From: an uncultured Acetatifactor sp.
GTDB lineage: Bacteria > Bacillota > Clostridia > Lachnospirales > Lachnospiraceae
Length of the DNA stretch: 64,000 nucleotides
Direction of reading: 5' to 3'
Assembly (NCBI GenBank): GCA_910579755.1
Contig: CAJTVB010000014.1
Location: forward strand, 36,319-100,318
Shown: piece by piece, positions 1 through 9,029 of the stretch
How the letters are laid out: every line of letters begins with the position of its first letter
How positions within the stretch are numbered: the stretch's first letter is position 1
Notes under the pieces: generated by a model
What the model was told of the DNA's origin: nothing
The model's database searches: none
Seen by the model: the letters and a program-made list of their open reading frames with translations, nothing else
Position numbers and translations under genes: made by a program

Positions 1-238
1 GCATCCTGTCATAGTAGGATGCCGGGATGTTCAGGTGCAGGCCAAGCTGGCGGTGGGCGATGGCACCGATCTCCAGCGGCTCCACGGGCTCCGTGCCGTT
101 GTCATACATATGGAGATAGACCTGGCCGCCGCAGGTTTCCATTCTCAGGTTTCTGTTGTCCACCAGATAATCTGCCTTCAGCTCACTCTGCCGCATAATC
201 TCAGCGGCCATTTCCTGCAGGGAAAGACCTTCTTTCAT
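1..238 (-). CDS. DUF932-type mobile-element protein (N-terminal part only)
   Basis: Reading the minus strand from an ATG at 238 gives an open frame of about 79 residues that runs off the left edge. It begins MKEGLSLQEMAAEIMRQ and ends with a run like AHRQLGLHLNIPASYYDRM. That pattern (short helical start, 'K.DYLVD', 'AHRQ..L.L.IP..YYDRM') is typical of the N-terminus of DUF932 (YfjQ/phage-like) proteins, about 300 residues long and common cargo of Tn916/CTn-type conjugative elements. The function is unknown. A ribosome site GAAAGGAG lies just upstream on the minus strand. Its position next to excisionase and integrase remnants fits an integrative element that extends left of this window. Family call is from memory; the rest of the gene is not visible. 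Confidence 0.72.
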   Translation of the reverse strand, partial: MKEGLSLQEMAAEIMRQSELKADYLVDNRNLRMETCGGQVYLHMYDNGTEPVEPLEIGAIAHRQLGLHLNIPASYYDRM

Positions 239-268
239 TCGCGTTCGCTCCTTTCTTTTTCTGTGCGT

Positions 269-481
269 TTACCACGAGACCTGGATGCCTGCGGGCGTGA
301 CCTCCGCCGCCAGGCCGTTCCGCTCAAAGACCTGTACCAGCCGGTCCCAGTAGACCTTTTCCGGAAAGTTGGCAAGGTGCTCTTTGGCAACCTCCGCCGT
401 GTCCTCTGTGACACAGACGTCCCCGTCCTCATGGTTATAGCAGGAAGGGGGTGTTTTCAACGTGGGCAATTCGGAAAGCAA
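269..481 (-). CDS. Small hypothetical protein of the integrative element
   Basis: Open frame of 70 residues 30 nt upstream of, and on the same strand as, the DUF932 gene. The C-terminal two thirds (acidic patch NHEDGDVCVTED, then helix-like KEHLANFPEKVYWDRLVQVF) look like real protein rather than shadow. The first residues overlap the excisionase start on the other strand, so the true start is uncertain and the 5' part may have been lost when the element end was rearranged. I do not recognise the family. It could be a truncated cargo gene of the element, co-transcribed with the DUF932 gene. Confidence 0.4.
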   Translation of the reverse strand: MLSELPTLKTPPSCYNHEDGDVCVTEDTAEVAKEHLANFPEKVYWDRLVQVFERNGLAAEVTPAGIQVSW

Positions 482-671
482 GGTCCCTCTTTGGGAAAAG
501 TATATACTGACAATACAAGAGGCAGCGGAGTATTTTCATATTGGAGAGAAGAAACTGCGAAAACTTGTAGAAGGAAGGACAGATGCAGACTATCTTATTA
601 TGAATGGCAACCGTGTCATGATAAAGAGAAAGCTATTTGAGAAATACTTAGATGAATCGGCCTCGGTATAA
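462..671 (+). CDS. xis: Excisionase (Tn916 Xis-like)
   Basis: A 69-residue protein with the winged-helix pattern of Tn916-family excisionases: LTIQEAAEYFHIGEKKLRKL (residues about 16-35), then GNRVMIKRKLFEKYLD. Xis binds and bends DNA near the element ends and directs the integrase to excision. The start is GTG at 462, preceded by AGGAAGGGG at 442-450; no ATG is available in frame at this place. It lies just upstream of the integrase, the usual order at the right end of Tn916-like elements. The protein appears intact although its partner integrase is broken. Confidence 0.8.
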   Translation: MGNSESKVPLWEKYILTIQEAAEYFHIGEKKLRKLVEGRTDADYLIMNGNRVMIKRKLFEKYLDESASV

Positions 672-737
672 ATTTTATCTTGAAAACAATACATTGATGC
701 CGACTATATCAAACCACGAAAAAATCAATGGAATTTG

Positions 738-784
738 GGCCCCGGACATGGTATGATATACATATCGTATCGGGGCTCTTTTTC
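738..784 (+). terminator. Hairpin with U-run between xis and integrase
   Basis: GGGCCCCG (738-745) pairs with CGGGGCTC (772-779; one G-U pair) and is followed by TTTTTC. The loop holds a second near-palindrome (GATAT..ATATC). It looks like an intrinsic terminator or attenuator placed 20 nt before the integrase start, which would limit read-through from xis into int. Confidence 0.55.
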
Positions 785-806
785 ATTAGAAAGGAGCAGA
801 AAAATC

Positions 807-1699
807 ATGAGCGAAAAAAGACGGGATAATAAAAACCGTGTATTACGCAATGGAGAGAGCCAGCGATCAGATGGAAGATATGCGTATAAGTACATAGATA
901 CCGATGGAAAACAGCAATTTGTTTACAGCTGGAAACTGGAAAAGACCGACAGACTGCCGAAAGGCAAGCGTGATGACCTTTCCTTAAGGGAAAAGGAAAA
1001 GCAGATCCAAAAGGATCTGGAAGACATGATATCCACCTCAGGCGGCGATATTACAGTCTTGGCGCTGGTTGAAAAATACACCTCGCAGAGAAAAGGCATG
1101 CGCCATTCTACAAAGGCAGGATACAAAACAGTCCTTAATGTCCTTGCCAAAGATGATTTTGGCAGGAGGCAGATCAGGGATGTGCGTTTATCTGATGCGA
1201 AAGAGTGGCTGATCCGGCTTCAGGAGAATGGGAAAGGCTACAGCTCCATCCAGACGATCAGGGGTGTGGTCAGACCGGCTTTCCAGATGGCGGTGGACGA
1301 TGATCTGATACGCAGGAAGTCATGGATTGTTTCAGGCATATCCTTGAAACCCGTGAAAAGCCGAAAGCGGAGCCGGTTGTCAGTGATGCGAAGGGGCGGC
1401 TGTACCATGGCTTCCTGTTCCTGGACAAGAATGGAAGGCCGATGGTTGCCTTGCATTGGGAAAAGTATATGCAGCATATCAGGGAGAAGTACAACAAGAT
1501 CTACAAAGTACAGATGCCGGATGTGACGCCCCATGTGTGCAGGCATACTTTTTGCTCCAACATGGCAAACAGCGGCATGAATCCCAAGACCCTGCAATAC
1601 ATCATGGGCCATTCGGACATCGGTGTCACGCTGAACACCTACACGCACATCGGCTACGAGGACGCGAGCAGGGAAATGAAAAAGGTGAGCAATGCCTGA
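807..1699 (+). pseudogene. int: Tn916-family tyrosine integrase, internal deletion and frameshift
   Basis: The frame starts at ATG 807 (AAGGAG at 791-796) with the N-terminal arm-binding domain, then the core-binding domain up to AFQMAVDDDLIRRK at about 1319. There the reading frame changes: the continuation in another frame starts DCFRHILETREKPKAEPV (about 1325) and carries the C-terminal catalytic boxes HVCRHTFCSNM (HxxR) and GHSDIGVTLNTYTH (with the tyrosine), ending at 1699. Compared with Tn916 Int (405 residues) as I remember it, roughly 90-100 residues between the two halves are missing, including the first catalytic arginine (RISE box). The deletion is out of frame. No functional recombinase can be made, so the element end is fixed here unless helped in trans. 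Confidence 0.85.
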
Positions 1700-1725
1700 A
1701 AAAGCCGAGTAGTACAAATTTTCAA

Positions 1726-1749
1726 TTTACTACTTTTTTTACTACTTTT
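1726..1749 (+). repeat. Tandem 12-bp repeat at element end, possible integrase arm site
   Basis: TTTACTACTTTT occurs twice back to back (1726-1737 and 1738-1749), starting 27 nt after the integrase frame. Its complement, AAAAGTAGTAAA, resembles the DR2-type arm sites bound by the N-terminal domain of Tn916-like integrases. The true attachment core cannot be fixed without the other end of the element. Confidence 0.5.
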
Positions 1750-1885
1750 CAGGGCCAAGATATGCCGGGATAAGCCAGGATATGCCGAAAAACCGAATGA
1801 GCCTGAAAAAATCCTGAAAGCCTGGAAACGCCAAAAAATCAAGAAAAACCACGATAATCCAACTTATGCAAGGAGTTAAAAATAG

Positions 1886-2356
1886 ATGATTAAAATACTA
1901 TTCGTCTGCCACGGCAACATCTGTCGCAGTCCAATGGCCGAGTTTGTAATGAAGGATCTGACAGAAAAGGCGAGGCTGTCGGAGAGCTTTTTCATCTCTT
2001 CTGCGGCTACCAGCACCGAAGAGATCTGGAATGGTGTCGGCAATCCGGTATATCCTCCGGCCAGGGAGGAGCTTGCCCGCCACGGGATCGGCTGTAAGGG
2101 TAAACGGGCGGTACAGCTGACTCGGGCAGATTACGGCCAATATGATTATCTGATCGGAATGGACAGTGCCAATATCCGCAATATGTTGCGGATATTGGGA
2201 GGGGATCCGGAGAGAAAGGTTTGCAAGCTGCTTTCATTTGCGGGATCTGAGAGAGATATTTCCGATCCCTGGTATACCGGAGATTTTGCAACAACATATC
2301 GGGACGTGCTGGAGGGATGCGAGGCGCTTTTGGAACAGTTGATGCAAGCTCTTTAA
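1886..2356 (+). CDS. Low-molecular-weight protein tyrosine phosphatase
   Basis: A 156-residue cytoplasmic phosphatase. The N-terminal P-loop CHGNICRS gives the nucleophile Cys8 and phosphate-binding Arg14, and the DPW motif near residue 127 supplies the general-acid aspartate. Length equals the usual 150-160 residues. ATG 1886 follows AAGGAGTTAAAAATAG. It hydrolyses phosphotyrosine (or arginine phosphate in some Firmicutes). It sits alone between the decayed mobile-element end and a convergent TetR gene, so no partner kinase is suggested by the neighbourhood. The first gene outside the element may mark the former insertion target region. Confidence 0.93.
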   Translation: MIKILFVCHGNICRSPMAEFVMKDLTEKARLSESFFISSAATSTEEIWNGVGNPVYPPAREELARHGIGCKGKRAVQLTRADYGQYDYLIGMDSANIRNMLRILGGDPERKVCKLLSFAGSERDISDPWYTGDFATTYRDVLEGCEALLEQLMQAL

Positions 2357-2488
2357 ATTCTGTGAAGTTATAGTGGCGGCGCAGCAGAGCATTCAATCTT
2401 CTTGTGCATCAATATTTGCAGATGCGGGAGAAATTTTAGAGATGTACTAGGAGGGAAGGAGCTTTCTTTTGCATGTTATTGCCGGTTC

Positions 2489-3049
2489 TTACTTCAGATC
2501 CAGGCCCTTTAACAGCATGTGGCTGCACAGTTTTGCCATTTCTTCAGGTGTCTGGGGGGCAGGCTGGTTCAGCCATGTCTCAATCACCCCTATGCAGCCG
2601 GAGATGGCAAAGGCTTCCCTGTAGGTATGATGGTTGGTACTGTGTGTGTGCATCAGAAATTGGCAGATTCGTTCCTGAACTAGATGTTTTAGTCGGTTGA
2701 CAAAAGCCAGGTCGCCATGGGGGCTCATCATGACCCTTGCGGTGTCCTGGTTGCGGTGAAGCAGCAGAAAAATTTCCCGCAGGGTGGCTTCGGGATCATG
2801 CTTATCCGGAGCGCCGGTAAGGGTACGGTCCAGGATTGCGTTAAATTCCTGGAACAGTTCGTCTTCTATATTTTTCAGCAGATCATAAATGTCCGTATAA
2901 TGGAGGTAGAAGGTTCCTCTGTTAATATCCGCCAGGTCAGACAGTTCTTTTACGGAAATTTCTTTTATATCTTTTTCTTTCATCAGCTGTATGAGTCCCC
3001 GGGTCAGAAGCGTTCTGGTTCTGCGCACGCGGCGGTCCGTTTTTTCCAT
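2489..3049 (-). CDS. TetR/AcrR family repressor
   Basis: A 186-residue regulator. The N-terminal helix-turn-helix is clear (TRGLIQLMKEKDIKEISVK, then LSDLADINRGTFYLHYTD). The C-terminal half is all-helical with a late 'ISGCIGVIETWL' segment, typical of the TetR_C_8-like ligand domains of Firmicutes. Start chosen at ATG 3049 because GGAGG lies 6 nt upstream; an in-frame upstream ATG at 3103 has no such site. It is divergent from the giant RND-GLUG gene at 3342, and regulators in this position usually repress the neighbouring transporter and themselves. The ligand is unknown. Confidence 0.9.
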   Translation of the reverse strand: MEKTDRRVRRTRTLLTRGLIQLMKEKDIKEISVKELSDLADINRGTFYLHYTDIYDLLKNIEDELFQEFNAILDRTLTGAPDKHDPEATLREIFLLLHRNQDTARVMMSPHGDLAFVNRLKHLVQERICQFLMHTHSTNHHTYREAFAISGCIGVIETWLNQPAPQTPEEMAKLCSHMLLKGLDLK

Positions 3050-3092
3050 GTTTTGCCTCCCTGTTTTGGTGTCATGCATCTTTTCAGTGAAC

Positions 3093-3151
3093 TTTCTAAA
3101 CAATTTCTAAATAATAGACATAACGATAGCAAAGTGTTCATAAATAGACAT
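3093..3151. promoter_or_regulatory. Direct repeats in the tetR / RND gene intergenic region
   Basis: Two copies of TTTCTAAA (3093-3100, 3104-3111) and two of AATAGACAT (3113-3121, 3143-3151, 30 bp apart) lie between the divergent genes. They are candidate binding sites for the adjacent TetR protein, although TetR sites are usually palindromic. The rest of the 292-bp gap (3152-3341) shows no clear consensus promoter. Confidence 0.3.
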
Positions 3152-3341
3152 CAATATAAAGATTGTATATTGCTTTTTGTGGTGCCTTCATTATAATATC
3201 TTTTGAAAAGAAAATCAACAGAATGTCCAATAAAATACTATCGTGTACATAAGCTGCGACTTGTGACACTCGCGGGTATGAACAGGGTAAACGGGATAAT
3301 CTGGGGAGATAGAGCGCACAGAAAGTGAGGTTTGAGGGAAA

Positions 3342-6300
3342 ATGGAAAAGGAGAACGGTAAAAAAGAGAATTCCTTTATGATCAGGCTGTCAACGTTGAT
3401 CGTGGATAAACGAAAAGGGTTTTATTTGGTATTTATTATGCTGATTTTGTTCAGTGTTTTTTCCATGAACAGGGTGCAGGTGAATAATGATCTGACCTCG
3501 TATCTGCCGGATACTACGGAGACCAGACAGGGGCTGGATCTGATGGAAAAGCAATTTGTTACTTATGGGACGGCCAGAATCATGGTATGTAATGTGACTC
3601 TGGAGGAAGCCCGGCAGCTGGCAGAGCGTCTGGAGGCTATGGACGGCGTCAGTATGTTGGATTTTGATGATTCCCTGGAGCATTATCATGATATGGAAGC
3701 GCTTTTTTCCGTGACCTTTGATGGAGAGGCGGATGACGAGGCGTCACTGGAGCATCTGAACGGGATGCTGGAGTTCCTTTCCGACTATGATGTATATTAC
3801 ACCTCTGATATCGGACAGGAGGAGAGGGATGCTTCGGATCTGGACAATGATATGATCATTATTTTGCTGCTGGCGGGAGTGGTGATTGTCAGTGTGCTGC
3901 TGTTTACTTCCACCACCTATGCGGAGATCCCTGTATTTTTGATGACTTTTATCGTGGCGGCCATTTTGAACAAGGGTACAAATTACTGGTTCGGAACCAT
4001 CAGCTTTGTGACGGATTCCATCGCAGTGGTGCTGCAGCTGGCGCTGGCGGTGGACTATGCTATTATTCTATGTCATCGTTTCATGGAAGAGCATGAGGAC
4101 AAGGATGCCAGAGAGGCTGTCATCGTGGCGCTGAGCAAGGCCATTCCCGAGATATCATCCAGCTCTCTGACCACTGTTTCCGGTATGGTGGCGCTGATGT
4201 TTATGCAGTTTCGGATCGGCTATGACATGGGAATTGTGCTGGCAAAGGCAATTGTCATGAGTCTGGTTTCCGTGTTTTTCCTGATGCCGGGACTGCTCCT
4301 GACCTTTGCCAGGGCCATAGATCATTCTCATCATAAAAGCTTTGTGCCCAAGATTACGGCGGTGGGTAAATTCTGTGTACATACCAGGTTCATTATACCG
4401 CCTCTGTTTATTCTGGTAGTGATCGCGGCAGCGGTATTGTCCGGGAGGACGAATTATGTGTACGATATGAATACATTGGAATCCAAGTCCATGAGCGCAA
4501 ATCGTTTTTCGGTGAGCATGGTCAATCGGGAATTTGGCAAGATCAATCAGCTGGCGGTTATGGTGCCCAGGGGGGACTACGAAAAGGAGGGGCAGGCGCT
4601 TAGAGCGCTGGAGGCCATGGAAGAAGTGGACTCCGTGATGGGCTTGGCCAACATTGAGGCCATGGACGGGTATATTCTCACCCAGCAGCTCACGCCCCGG
4701 GAGTTTTCGGAGCTGGTGGATCTGGACGTTGAGGTGGCTGATCTGCTCTACACGGCTTATGCGGTAGGAGACAGTAATTATGGAGCGCTGGTCAGCGGCG
4801 TCAGTCAGTACAAGGTTCCTTTGATTGATATGTTTTTGTTTATTTATGATCAAAAGGAAAAAGGAAATATCACCCTGGAGGATGAGCTGGAGGAGACCTT
4901 GTCGGACGCTTATTCTCAGATCAGCATTGCCAGGGATCAATTGCAGGGTGAGGATTACAGCCGTTTTGTGCTGGAGCTTTCCGTTCCGGCGGAAGGGCAG
5001 GAAACCTATGATGCGTTGGAGCGGGTCAGGGATCAGGTAGCCAGATTTTATGACAGGGAACAGATTTTACTGGCGGGAAATTCCACCAGCAACAAGGACT
5101 TAAGTGATTCCTTCGGAATGGATAATACCATAATCACGGTTTTAACAGCTCTTTTTGTAATGATTATATTGCTGTTTACCTTCCAGTCAGCGGGACTGCC
5201 CGTCCTTCTGGTGCTGACGATTCAGGGAAGCATCTGGATGAATTTCTCCCTGCCTTATCTGCTGAATGAGCCGGTGTTTTTCCTGGGATATCTTGTGGTA
5301 TCTGCTATTCAGATGGGAGCCACAATAGACTATGCGATTGTAATTACAAGCCGTTATATGGAGCTGAAGGTTTACATGTCTATTAAGGAGGCCATTGTGG
5401 AGACCTTGAATCAGGCGTTTCCCACCATTGTAACCAGTGGCTCCATGCTGGTGGCCGCGGGCTTCATCATCAGCAATGTTTCTTCTAATGCAGTGGTGGC
5501 GGCCATAGGGCTGGCGCTGGGAAGGGGGACGCTGACTTCCATAGCTCTGGTTTTGCTGGTATTGCCTCAGACGCTGCTGATCGGGGACATCATTATAGAA
5601 AAAACAGCCTTCACGCTGAAGCGGGATATGACGAAGCCGCTGCCCACAGGAGGGCGGATCCGCATGTCAGGCCATATCAAGGGCTTTGTGAACGGGGTGA
5701 TCGAGGGCGAGTTTACCGGAGTCATCGACGGCGAGATGGGTGCGGTGGTACGGGCCAGAGATACGGTGGAATCTCTGGATCAGTTCCGTCAGGAGGAAAC
5801 AGCGGTTCCTGTTTTGGAAACGAAGATGGAGGAAGGCGGTTTGAAGGACAAGGAAGAGACTCAGGAAACATCAGAAGATATCACAGAAGCAGAGAAGACT
5901 CATGAAGAAGCGGCAAAGAGCGTAAAAAAATTATATTCGGTTCTTATCTTCCTGTGTGCGGCAGGCCTGCTTTCCCGGCCCATTCCCGTTCAGGCGGCGG
6001 AGGGGCAGACCTATGGTCAATATATTGCCGGGTCGGAGGCAGAGGGAATTCCCCAGGAGGAGAGCGGGTATACGCTGATCTGCATTTCCACGGAGCAGGA
6101 GCTGGCACAGCTGGCGGAAAACTGCAAACTGGACAGCTGGTCCCGGGATAAATATGTTAAACTGGAGGCGGATATTATTCTGCAGGAATATAGGAGTATT
6201 TCCATTCCCAGCTTTGGCGGCATTTTTGACGGAGGAGGGCATCGGATTCAGGGCCTGGAGCTGACGGCACCAGGATCCCGGACAGGACTTTTTCGGTATA

Positions 6301-9029
6301 TTCAGGAAAGCGGCACAGTCAAAAATCTGCAGGTGGAAGGCAGAGTGAGCTCGGAGGGAAGCGGCAGCCAGGCAGGTATTCTGGCAGGAGTTAATTATGG
6401 ACGGATATGGAACTGCGAGGTTTCCGGAAGCATATCCGGGAAGGACGAAATCGGAGGTTTGGCCGGCATCAATCAGGAGACAGGAGAGATCCGGCAGTGC
6501 AAATCCAATGCTCTGGTGACAGGAGTCCATTATACGGGAGGAATCTGCGGCGTAAATCGGGGAATTATAAACAATTGCAGCAATGGGGGAGCGGTGAACA
6601 CCAACAGTGAGGAGGTACTTTATGATCTGGAGGATCTGACCATGGAGAGGCTGGAGGATCTGAACAGTGTCTCCAATGTGGCAGTACATACTGATACCGG
6701 CGGCATTGCGGGCTACTCTGAGGGAAAGATTTATTATTGTTCCAATTCTGGAACAGTGGGCTATCAGCATGTGGGTTATAATGTAGGAGGCATCGCAGGC
6801 AGGCTTCACCAGGGCTATGTGCAAAGCTGCACCAATTCAGGCCATGTGCTGGGACGAAAGGATGTAGGCGGGATCGCCGGCCAGATGGAACCGTTTTTGG
6901 AGATTGAGTATCTGAATGATAAGCTGGACGAGATTGACCGGGAATCGGAGAAGCTGATCGGATTGCTGGAGGAGACCCACAGTGATCTGAACCATTATGG
7001 AAGTCAGGCAGCTTCCTTCTCCAAGGCTGTGACAGCCAGCCTGAACAGAGTATCCCAGGCCTCAGGCAGTCTTATATCTACGGTACATGAGCTGTGGTAT
7101 ATCTATAATCAGGAGCTGACAGGTGTAACGAATGATTTGAGGCGGCTGAATACTGAGCTGGAGGAGCAGAGTAAGGCAGACCAAAATTCGGGGAATCAGG
7201 GGCAGGCGGATCCGTTAGATATAGAAGAAGGGGATTTGCCTTTGAAAGATCTTACCGTAAGCGGAGGGGATGTGCTCGGCGGCTTGGATCCGGGAGATAT
7301 TACGATCAAGGCTCCTGACAATCTGGAAGGCTATCTGGCGGCTTTGCGCAGATTCGGGGACAGCGCAGGCACTCATCTTACCAATACGACGAATGCTTTC
7401 CGGGACAGGAATGACACGATCACCAATAATCTGAACGTTTTAGATGAGGGATTACAGTCTGCCTGCAGGGATATGGACCAGCTGGCGGAGGTGCTGGAGA
7501 AGGGAACCGGTCAGGTGGGCGAGGACACGGATGCGGTGATCGCACAGATCAAGGTGCTTCGAAAATCCATGAACGAATTGAGGGACGATTTATTCCGGTA
7601 TGAAGGAATTTCCATAGAGGATACCTCCGACGAGGCCGCCGGCGGCGACATGGATCATCTGGGGGCGGAGCAGGAGGTCTATTACGATACCTCATCTTTC
7701 CAGCAGGGAAAGGTGACGCTGTGCATCAACCAGGGAAGAGTGGAGGCGGATACCAATGTGGGAGGAATCGTAGGGCAGATTTCCACAGAGCTGGATTTTG
7801 ATCCCGAGGATGATGTGGATATTACGGGGGAAAGAAGCTTTAATATTGAGCAGACTGTTAAGGCGGTGGTTCGGGAAAGCCGCAATCTGGGAAATGTAAC
7901 AGGGAAAAAGGACCATGCGGGAGGCATTGTTGGAAAGGCGGATTATGGAGCGATAATTTCCTGCGAGTCCTATGGAAATGTAGCCAGCACTGACGGAAGC
8001 TATGTGGGTGGCATCGCCGGTTCCTCCCGTTATTGTGTCAGAAGCTGTTATTTTCTGGGAAGCTTGTCCGGGGAAAATTATGTGGGCGGAATCGTTGGAA
8101 GAGGAAGCGATATTCTTTACAGCTATTCGAATCCTTCCATAGAGCTGACAGGAGAGTGTGCGGGAGCCGTGGCGGGAATGCTGGAGGAAGAAGGGTTTCT
8201 GTATGGAAATTATTATGTGGAAGGAAGTCTTCCCGGTGTGGATTTCATCGGCTATGCAGGCGGGGCGCAGCCTCTTTCCTATGAAGAATTCTGCAGCAGA
8301 GAAGGTGTTCCCGCAGCCTTCCGGGAGTTTCAGGTGGTCTTTTCGGTGGAAGGCCAGGAGCTGGCATCGTTTACCTGTGGTTATGGGGACTCGCTGGATG
8401 AGTCTTTGATCCCCAGGATCCCGGAGAAGGAAGGTTTTTATGGGGTATGGCCGGAATTTGATTATGGATTTATCACGGGGAGCCGTGTGCTGGAGGCTCA
8501 ATATGAGCCATGGATATCCTCTCTGGACAGCCAGGAGAAAAATGCGGAGGGCAGACCCTGTGTTCTGGTACAGGGACAGTTCCTGCCGGGGGCGCGTCTT
8601 GTTTTGACAGACCGGCAGGAGGGCACCGGGATAGCGGTGGTTTATGAAACGGCGGAAAGCAATTCCACAGAAAACCAAACTGCAGATAACCAATCGAATG
8701 GGCAGGCAGGAGAATATAACGGTTTACTGACGGTAAGAGTTTTCAGCCAGGACCCGGAAAATACACTGGTGGAAATCTTTGAGGATGGCATATACAAATC
8801 GGCAGAAACCTCTGTTATAGGAAGCTACCTGGAGTTTTCTATGGAGGGGAACGGAATTTTCCGGTTGACGGCAGTTTCGGATGACAGTAAACTGGAAGTG
8901 TTTATGATAATCGGCGGAGCGGGAGCAGCTATAATTATAGTGCTGATTGCAATAAAGCTGTGCCGGAAGCACAGCAAAAAGAAATCCCAGGAAGCCGGGC
9001 CGGCGCAGAGGGAAAAGGAGAGGCCGTGA
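3342..9029 (+). CDS. Giant RND/MMPL transporter fused to a GLUG-repeat extracellular domain
   Basis: 1895 residues. Residues 1 to about 765 form an RND/MMPL permease: TM near 28-45, an extracytoplasmic loop, a TM block near 172-330, a second loop (375-590) and a second TM block (592-755), with the repeated 'AVDYAIILCHRFME' and 'TIDYAIVITSRYME' signatures. A linker follows, then at 861-885 a signal-peptide-like stretch (KKLYSVLIFLCAAGLL ending PVQA). From about 885 there are many GLUG repeats (GGIAG.., VGGIVG..) interrupted by a coiled coil (about 1185-1290), and a final TM at about 1853-1873 with a basic tail. The usual MMPL protein is 700-1100 residues, so this is a natural fusion or two genes joined. 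The GLUG part should lie outside the membrane. Probably repressed by the divergent TetR gene. Substrate unknown (lipid or hydrophobic compound by family). Confidence 0.85.
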   Translation: MEKENGKKENSFMIRLSTLIVDKRKGFYLVFIMLILFSVFSMNRVQVNNDLTSYLPDTTETRQGLDLMEKQFVTYGTARIMVCNVTLEEARQLAERLEAMDGVSMLDFDDSLEHYHDMEALFSVTFDGEADDEASLEHLNGMLEFLSDYDVYYTSDIGQEERDASDLDNDMIIILLLAGVVIVSVLLFTSTTYAEIPVFLMTFIVAAILNKGTNYWFGTISFVTDSIAVVLQLALAVDYAIILCHRFMEEHEDKDAREAVIVALSKAIPEISSSSLTTVSGMVALMFMQFRIGYDMGIVLAKAIVMSLVSVFFLMPGLLLTFARAIDHSHHKSFVPKITAVGKFCVHTRFIIPPLFILVVIAAAVLSGRTNYVYDMNTLESKSMSANRFSVSMVNREFGKINQLAVMVPRGDYEKEGQALRALEAMEEVDSVMGLANIEAMDGYILTQQLTPREFSELVDLDVEVADLLYTAYAVGDSNYGALVSGVSQYKVPLIDMFLFIYDQKEKGNITLEDELEETLSDAYSQISIARDQLQGEDYSRFVLELSVPAEGQETYDALERVRDQVARFYDREQILLAGNSTSNKDLSDSFGMDNTIITVLTALFVMIILLFTFQSAGLPVLLVLTIQGSIWMNFSLPYLLNEPVFFLGYLVVSAIQMGATIDYAIVITSRYMELKVYMSIKEAIVETLNQAFPTIVTSGSMLVAAGFIISNVSSNAVVAAIGLALGRGTLTSIALVLLVLPQTLLIGDIIIEKTAFTLKRDMTKPLPTGGRIRMSGHIKGFVNGVIEGEFTGVIDGEMGAVVRARDTVESLDQFRQEETAVPVLETKMEEGGLKDKEETQETSEDITEAEKTHEEAAKSVKKLYSVLIFLCAAGLLSRPIPVQAAEGQTYGQYIAGSEAEGIPQEESGYTLICISTEQELAQLAENCKLDSWSRDKYVKLEADIILQEYRSISIPSFGGIFDGGGHRIQGLELTAPGSRTGLFRYIQESGTVKNLQVEGRVSSEGSGSQAGILAGVNYGRIWNCEVSGSISGKDEIGGLAGINQETGEIRQCKSNALVTGVHYTGGICGVNRGIINNCSNGGAVNTNSEEVLYDLEDLTMERLEDLNSVSNVAVHTDTGGIAGYSEGKIYYCSNSGTVGYQHVGYNVGGIAGRLHQGYVQSCTNSGHVLGRKDVGGIAGQMEPFLEIEYLNDKLDEIDRESEKLIGLLEETHSDLNHYGSQAASFSKAVTASLNRVSQASGSLISTVHELWYIYNQELTGVTNDLRRLNTELEEQSKADQNSGNQGQADPLDIEEGDLPLKDLTVSGGDVLGGLDPGDITIKAPDNLEGYLAALRRFGDSAGTHLTNTTNAFRDRNDTITNNLNVLDEGLQSACRDMDQLAEVLEKGTGQVGEDTDAVIAQIKVLRKSMNELRDDLFRYEGISIEDTSDEAAGGDMDHLGAEQEVYYDTSSFQQGKVTLCINQGRVEADTNVGGIVGQISTELDFDPEDDVDITGERSFNIEQTVKAVVRESRNLGNVTGKKDHAGGIVGKADYGAIISCESYGNVASTDGSYVGGIAGSSRYCVRSCYFLGSLSGENYVGGIVGRGSDILYSYSNPSIELTGECAGAVAGMLEEEGFLYGNYYVEGSLPGVDFIGYAGGAQPLSYEEFCSREGVPAAFREFQVVFSVEGQELASFTCGYGDSLDESLIPRIPEKEGFYGVWPEFDYGFITGSRVLEAQYEPWISSLDSQEKNAEGRPCVLVQGQFLPGARLVLTDRQEGTGIAVVYETAESNSTENQTADNQSNGQAGEYNGLLTVRVFSQDPENTLVEIFEDGIYKSAETSVIGSYLEFSMEGNGIFRLTAVSDDSKLEVFMIIGGAGAAIIIVLIAIKLCRKHSKKKSQEAGPAQREKERP

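Noticed and set aside
35..640. 201-codon plus-strand frame at the left edge
   Set aside because: It runs antisense to the DUF932 and small hypothetical genes and overlaps xis in another frame; residues show no domain pattern.
1322..1699. Separate small integrase gene starting at ATG 1322
   Set aside because: It is the frame-shifted C-terminal part of the deleted Tn916-type integrase; it has no ribosome site and lacks the first half of the catalytic domain.
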